Shown: in pieces, positions 59,902 to 64,000 of the stretch
How the letters are laid out: the number at the start of each line of letters is the position of its first letter
How positions within the stretch are numbered: the stretch's first letter is position 1
Origin: Bacillaceae bacterium JMAK1
Lineage (GTDB): Bacteria; Bacillota; Bacilli; Bacillales; Marinococcaceae
DNA length: 64,000 nt
Assembly (NCBI GenBank): GCA_012970285.1
Contig: JIBW01000003.1
Coordinates: 248,001-312,000 of the forward strand
Reading direction: 5' to 3'
Notes under the pieces: generated by a model
Seen by the model: only the letters and a program-made list of their open reading frames with translations
Told to the model about the DNA's origin: nothing
Databases searched by the model: none
Position numbers and translations under genes: made by a program

Positions 59902-62892
59902 TCACTCGAATGAAAAGGAGTTTATATAGACAGATTGCCCTTTAGATGAAGTATTCTTTTCGTCTGTTACTTCAATGACGACTTCATGGACATCATGATT
60001 AAGGTTACTTATTTCATAGAGAAGTTCATGGCTACTCGTTTCACCATACGTATCGACTGTGTCGACGAGCTCATCATTGATATAAACGTTGGCCATGCCA
60101 TGTTCGCCACCTTGCATTCCATACCATTGAAAGCCTGTGCCTTCGAATGTGAACGTAGCTAGATCACCAGAACTAGAAGTTTTATAGGAGAAGCCAGATT
60201 CTCTAGGGGATACGCGTTCCCACTCTCCCTCATAAAAGATGGCACGATCACCAGCTACTATTTCTTCTTCGTCGGTAATGGTATCAATTACTAACACATC
60301 AAATGTTGCGACAAGATCGTTGGCATCATTAAAACCACTGACAGTTACACGACCAGCACGATCAGTTTCGTAATTGCCGTCGGAGTCTACTGTTAGAATC
60401 GTACTGTCTGAAGTACGATAGTTTGTTACATTCTCAAGTTCAAATTGACCAGTATCATTTGCTTCTAGAGTTAAAGAATGCTGGTCAGGCAAATGCTCTA
60501 CGTTAAAAGTAACCGTGAGTAAATGATCACCTTCAGTAGTCGTAAAGGAAACAGTAGCTTCTCCTTGCTCCTGTAAGATTACCTCGTTTTCACTGTTAAT
60601 AGTTGCAACATTTTCATTTGAGGATTGAATTTCTATGTTGCTGTTGTCATGGCCCTCAATTTGCATGTTTAACGGTGTATCAGTGTAATAATGACCACTC
60701 CAGCCTTCATAGGCTTCAAACGTTTGATTTGATATGGTTAGTTGGCTTTCAGAAATGTCTTCTATAGTCATTTCTGCAGTTCCATTAAGGTTAAATTCGT
60801 TTGCATAATGATTTCTTAAATACATAGGGCGATCATTTGCAAAAGTTCTTAGGCTGTTTACTTGTCCTTCCCAATTTTCAATAGAAGCAGGTTCTCCCCA
60901 TCGTTCAATGTGAGCAGGGATTTCAGGTGCAATCGTATCTGCCATATCATCTATTGTAGAGACCACTGTCTCCGGGTTAAAATTGGTATTTAAATATTGA
61001 GCAGAACGTTGAATGAATTCATTTCTGAAGTCTTCGTTTTCAAGTAAAGAGCTAAATAGGAATGTTGACCAAGCTTCTCTAGCTTCTCCTGTAGCCCAAG
61101 CTAATGTGTTGTGTGCAGCGTTTCGACCACTTGCAGGTAATGAGAAGCCAAAATCGGTATCATATAGTAACCAGCGCCATTTTCCATTAGGACGCTCGCG
61201 CCAAAAATCGATGTTATTATGTGGCCAATCTGTATTACCGAAATAGATTTGAGAGATATAATAATCTAAGAAGTTATCGAGGTCCATTTCTTGACTAACA
61301 ACATCTAAGTTCTGATCTGACTCTACCCCGTTTTCACGGATGTAAGCAAGAAGTTGTTTATAATCTTCGTTTGTACCTTCAATAACTTCTCCGTTCTTTT
61401 CAAGATAATCAAGGTGCTCTTGTTGAACGTTATGTGCAAATCTAAAATAATGATGGTCATAACGCTCACGAATGTTATAAATGCCCCAACTTTCTCCATT
61501 TACGTATAGCGTTATAGGTTGATAAAGTTGTGTCTCCATATTTAAATCAGACACAAGTTCCTGCATCATTGCATCTCGAAAGAGAGTTCGATTCCAATCT
61601 TGTCCGGAATTACGAAGAATAAAACGATTAAATATATCCCGTTCATCATCGCCAAATAACGCATGTTCAAAACGTGGTTCACCGTATTCTTGCCTAGCAT
61701 AAAAGCGCAATGATTTTCGATCTACAGTGGAAGACTGTCCACCGTGAATTCGAATTCCTGCATGCTGGGACAAAACAGTTCCTTCATCAGGATCGAACAT
61801 TTGCATAAATACAGGACGTTCCCATTCTTGGCCACTTTGCATATAGTTACCTGTTTGGTTCGGACGATCTTCATCGTAATAGATTCCTGGTACGTATATC
61901 CCGTATTGTTCATCATATAAATTACGTTCATCTGTAGATATCGCTATGATTGGTAGGGTAGAGTCTTCTTGGATGATATAGGAGTTTCCATATTCATTTG
62001 TTGGTTCACCATTTGAAGGGAAAAACTTAGCTCTTAGGTTTGCATTCTCTTCAAGCGTTAGAGGATTACTGTATACAGGTGATTCTTCGGTAACTTCACT
62101 GTTATCAGTGGAGTAGCGAATTATTCCATCAAGGTCACCCGCTGTGGTCAACTCTACTTCAATAGGTTCTGGTTGAACCCCAGGCTCCTCTGAAAACTCG
62201 ATTGTATATTCTGGTCTTGGAATGTCGATATCGTTAACTTCATCGTAGATTGCCGACAAAAGAAGTGCATCGTCTAATGGGTTGCCATCAACATAAATAC
62301 GATCACGTAATAAAGGTAATTCAATAATTGGTTCGATGGATGAAATTTCGTTGTATCTTAAATTTACATCTTCCAATTGGCTTAATGAGCGTAAAGGTTC
62401 CACGTCGACAATGCGATTCTCTCGAACGTTTAATTCTGTTAGATAAATAAGTTCCAAAAGTGGTTCAAGTGAAGAAACGTTATTCTCTCTAATGTTTAAA
62501 CTAGCAAGAGATGAATTGTTCTCAAGTGGTGCAAGATCAGTAACCTGGTTGTTTTCTAGGTTTAAATCCTCGAGTCTCTCTAATGAACCAATGTGAGTGA
62601 TATCAGTAATCTTGTTGTCGGATAGATTTAAAGAGGTGAGGTTTTCAAATTTTTGTAGCCCTTCTAAATTGGTAATTTGCATTGAAGAAAGATTAAGACT
62701 TGAAGCCGCAAATATGTCTTCTTGCTTAATAGGCTCACCTTCTTCAATTTGTAATTCTTCTCGCATCGCTTGTTCTAACATTGGATCTTCAAAGGTTACA
62801 TTTTCACTTTGTGCAACCACGAAGGCGCCTATCCATATAGCAAGAGATAAGCCGACGAGAAGTATAAGTGGTACAATTCGCTTTCTCTTCAA
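59902..62892 (-). CDS. LRR-CotH kinase surface protein
   Basis: Exported protein of 996 residues. Signal anchor about 5-27; internalin-like leucine-rich repeats of 22 residues about 60-215 (LTSLNLSDNKITDITHIGSL type); a chitobiase C-terminal-like domain about 230-310; CotH kinase domain about 310-690 with GIRIHGGQSSTVDRKSLRFY, LRNSGQDWNRTLFRDAMMQ, VNGESWGIYNIRERYD and LLYDTDFGFSLP; Ig-like stretches about 700-880; a jelly-roll-like C-terminal domain about 900-996 (GTGFQWYGMQGGEHG). CotH proteins phosphorylate spore coat proteins with ATP; an extracellular LRR fusion suggests another target. It lies in the same region as VTC and DUF4956 genes. Confidence 0.88.
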   Translation of the reverse strand: MKRKRIVPLILLVGLSLAIWIGAFVVAQSENVTFEDPMLEQAMREELQIEEGEPIKQEDIFAASSLNLSSMQITNLEGLQKFENLTSLNLSDNKITDITHIGSLERLEDLNLENNQVTDLAPLENNSSLASLNIRENNVSSLEPLLELIYLTELNVRENRIVDVEPLRSLSQLEDVNLRYNEISSIEPIIELPLLRDRIYVDGNPLDDALLLSAIYDEVNDIDIPRPEYTIEFSEEPGVQPEPIEVELTTAGDLDGIIRYSTDNSEVTEESPVYSNPLTLEENANLRAKFFPSNGEPTNEYGNSYIIQEDSTLPIIAISTDERNLYDEQYGIYVPGIYYDEDRPNQTGNYMQSGQEWERPVFMQMFDPDEGTVLSQHAGIRIHGGQSSTVDRKSLRFYARQEYGEPRFEHALFGDDERDIFNRFILRNSGQDWNRTLFRDAMMQELVSDLNMETQLYQPITLYVNGESWGIYNIRERYDHHYFRFAHNVQQEHLDYLEKNGEVIEGTNEDYKQLLAYIRENGVESDQNLDVVSQEMDLDNFLDYYISQIYFGNTDWPHNNIDFWRERPNGKWRWLLYDTDFGFSLPASGRNAAHNTLAWATGEAREAWSTFLFSSLLENEDFRNEFIQRSAQYLNTNFNPETVVSTIDDMADTIAPEIPAHIERWGEPASIENWEGQVNSLRTFANDRPMYLRNHYANEFNLNGTAEMTIEDISESQLTISNQTFEAYEGWSGHYYTDTPLNMQIEGHDNSNIEIQSSNENVATINSENEVILQEQGEATVSFTTTEGDHLLTVTFNVEHLPDQHSLTLEANDTGQFELENVTNYRTSDSTILTVDSDGNYETDRAGRVTVSGFNDANDLVATFDVLVIDTITDEEEIVAGDRAIFYEGEWERVSPRESGFSYKTSSSGDLATFTFEGTGFQWYGMQGGEHGMANVYINDELVDTVDTYGETSSHELLYEISNLNHDVHEVVIEVTDEKNTSSKGQSVYINSFSFE

Positions 62893-62956
62893 ATTAGTTA
62901 CCTCCTAAACACTGTGAAGAAGGCTGCGGAATCTTCTTTCCATCAGCCTTCTTTAA

Positions 62957-63874
62957 TTACGATTGCTTTTGTGGCATATAGACTTTCCATTTATCTAAGG
63001 AATAGATATCCTTCTTTAGCATGCTCTTTGGGAAAATAAATACCCATGGTTTGCTCGTATTGGCTTTGACTTTTAAATCTTTAGGCGTAAAAGCAGCTTT
63101 AGCAAGAATATCGCCTTCAGCATCTTCTAATACGAGAGGAACCTTCTCTAAGTTAACGGTCTTCTCAGAGCCGTTGCGAATTAAGATAATGAGTTGAATG
63201 TCGCCACTATCTCTTTTAGCGGCTTTTAATCCTAATAAGTTTACTTCTGTCACTTTTGGACGCTCAAGACGATCTACGAGTGTTTTTAAGTCCTCTATAT
63301 CTTTATCTGGTAAGGTTTTTTGCCATTTTTCATCAAGATCAAGAGAGTGTTTGCGCTGAGATGGTTTTAATTGAAAGACAACTTTCCAACCATTTTCTGG
63401 TTTCTCGACGATGCTTAACTCTTCTTGTGTAAATGTAATAACCCAAGGGCGACTACTATTCGGTGGCAGCTTGCCCACTTCTTTTAAATTAAGTTGCTTA
63501 CGACCAATTACTTGTCCTTGGTGGTCGAGAAGTGCTAGCGTTGTTTCCTTTAACTCGATGGTTTTGTTCATGCTATGGCGTATAAAGACGGTTGCATCAA
63601 GTCCACCAGCCTCATCTTCACGCTCTTCAATCTTAATCCCTGTGATCGATAGTTGATTTGGTAGAAGTGGTGAGCATTCAATGTTTAGGAATTGAAATGA
63701 ATACATATCTTCTGTTGGTAAAGTCCAATCTGGATGAATGGATAGATCCGTTTTAATTTCATCTATGGAATTACTTTGAGTAGACTCATCGTTTAGTAGT
63801 TCCTGTGAAGAAACTGGAGTTTCATGTCCTTCTAACTGCATCTTCGTATCTTTTTTTGAAAAAAAGTTACGCAT
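62957..63874 (-). CDS. Accessory Sec system S-layer assembly protein (SLAP)
   Basis: Protein of 305 residues with a duplicated domain of about 110 residues: the first copy about 65-170 (LSITGIKIEERED, ATVFIRHSMNKTIEL, NSSRPWVITFTQEEL) and the second about 205-300 (VNLLGLKAAKRDSG, LIILIRNGSEKTVNL, NTSKPWVFIFPKSML). This duplicated SLAP layout is that of the S-layer assembly protein that works with SecA2. No signal peptide or membrane segment, so it is cytosolic. Its ATG overlaps the stop of the secA2 gene by 8 nt, so the two are co-expressed. Confidence 0.87.
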   Translation of the reverse strand: MRNFFSKKDTKMQLEGHETPVSSQELLNDESTQSNSIDEIKTDLSIHPDWTLPTEDMYSFQFLNIECSPLLPNQLSITGIKIEEREDEAGGLDATVFIRHSMNKTIELKETTLALLDHQGQVIGRKQLNLKEVGKLPPNSSRPWVITFTQEELSIVEKPENGWKVVFQLKPSQRKHSLDLDEKWQKTLPDKDIEDLKTLVDRLERPKVTEVNLLGLKAAKRDSGDIQLIILIRNGSEKTVNLEKVPLVLEDAEGDILAKAAFTPKDLKVKANTSKPWVFIFPKSMLKKDIYSLDKWKVYMPQKQS

Positions 63875-64000
63875 GATTCTTCACTCCTTTGGTCACTTGT
63901 GTAAGTGGTCGTAATATCCGAGCTAAATACGTTGTGGCATCATGTTCAATTCTGTTATACATTTGAGTGAAAAGCTCATAACCTTCTTTATTGTAAGTTC
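63867..64000 (-). CDS. secA2: C-terminal end of accessory Sec ATPase SecA2 (partial)
   Basis: The last 44 codons of a gene entering from the right edge, ending in TAA at 63867-63869. The peptide contains YNKEGYELFTQMYNRIEHD and then ATTYLARILRP, which matches the C-terminal helix of SecA proteins (EGYxLFxxMxxxIxxD). No zinc-binding C-terminal tail follows, as in SecA2 paralogues. With the overlapping SLAP gene this identifies an accessory Sec locus that exports S-layer proteins. Most of the gene lies outside the window. Confidence 0.82.
   Translation of the reverse strand, partial: TYNKEGYELFTQMYNRIEHDATTYLARILRPLTQVTKGVKNHA

Noticed and set aside
1-64000. CRISPR arrays, tRNA or rRNA genes, insertion sequences, prophage or integron
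   Set aside because: No regularly spaced repeats, no tRNA cloverleaf or rRNA sequence, and no transposase, integrase or phage structural protein was found among the coding regions.

Overview
The window is a chromosome segment from a low-to-mid GC Gram-positive, spore-former-type bacterium, most likely a Bacillaceae member. Support: purine-rich Shine-Dalgarno sites with many GTG/TTG starts, a T-box leader and a yybP-ykoY manganese riboswitch, homologues of Bacillus subtilis genes (ycsFGI-kipIA, yqxD, hemAT, gtaB, ywpH/ssbB, tuaD/ugd), and S-layer genes with SLH domains, CsaB and accessory Sec. Genus cannot be fixed from sequence alone. I see no tRNA, rRNA, CRISPR array, transposase or prophage; gene order and base composition look like an ordinary chromosome.

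Left part (1-9.9 kb): an RNHCP zinc-ribbon protein, a secreted protein of unknown function, a His/Gly-repeat protein, an unusual DprA-like protein with an N-terminal helix-turn-helix, a gamma-glutamyl hydrolase-type amidotransferase, a yqxD-M20 peptidase pair, then a catabolic cluster (SDR dehydrogenase, quinone oxidoreductase, lactate monooxygenase-type flavoenzyme) ending in a GntR regulator.

10-24 kb: a TerC-family membrane protein behind a Mn2+ riboswitch; a hydantoinase/oxoprolinase pair (hyuA-hyuB) with an SDR and a permease; small genes; and the 5-oxoprolinase operon pxpB-pxpC-ycsI-ycsG-pxpA.

24-43 kb: T-box-controlled argS; a divergent catabolic locus (GntR plus HMG-CoA lyase facing CoA-transferase plus a sodium/solute symporter) with two identical palindromic operators inside the divergent promoters; a 204-bp nested inverted repeat with no gene in it (31600-31803); an M42 aminopeptidase; a HemAT-like oxygen sensor; a PucR regulator facing an omega-aminotransferase; an HSL-type esterase; a LytTR-DUF3021 pair; an AraC-type response regulator whose receiver has Glu in place of the phospho-acceptor Asp; and ssbB.

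43-64 kb: a cell-surface region. GalU and Ugd give UDP-glucose and UDP-glucuronate. A TagO/WecA-type enzyme can start a lipid-linked polymer. PssD/PssE, a GT4 enzyme, a Wzy-like polymerase and a MurJ/Wzx-like flippase can build and export it. CsaB can pyruvylate the wall polymer, and SLH proteins (an SLH lipoprotein and a phosphodiester-glycosidase-SLH protein) can bind it. A VTC polyphosphate-polymerase-like protein, a DUF4956 membrane protein and a large LRR-CotH kinase protein lie in the same region. At the right edge an S-layer assembly protein overlaps the 3' end of a gene read as secA2, so the locus continues beyond the window.
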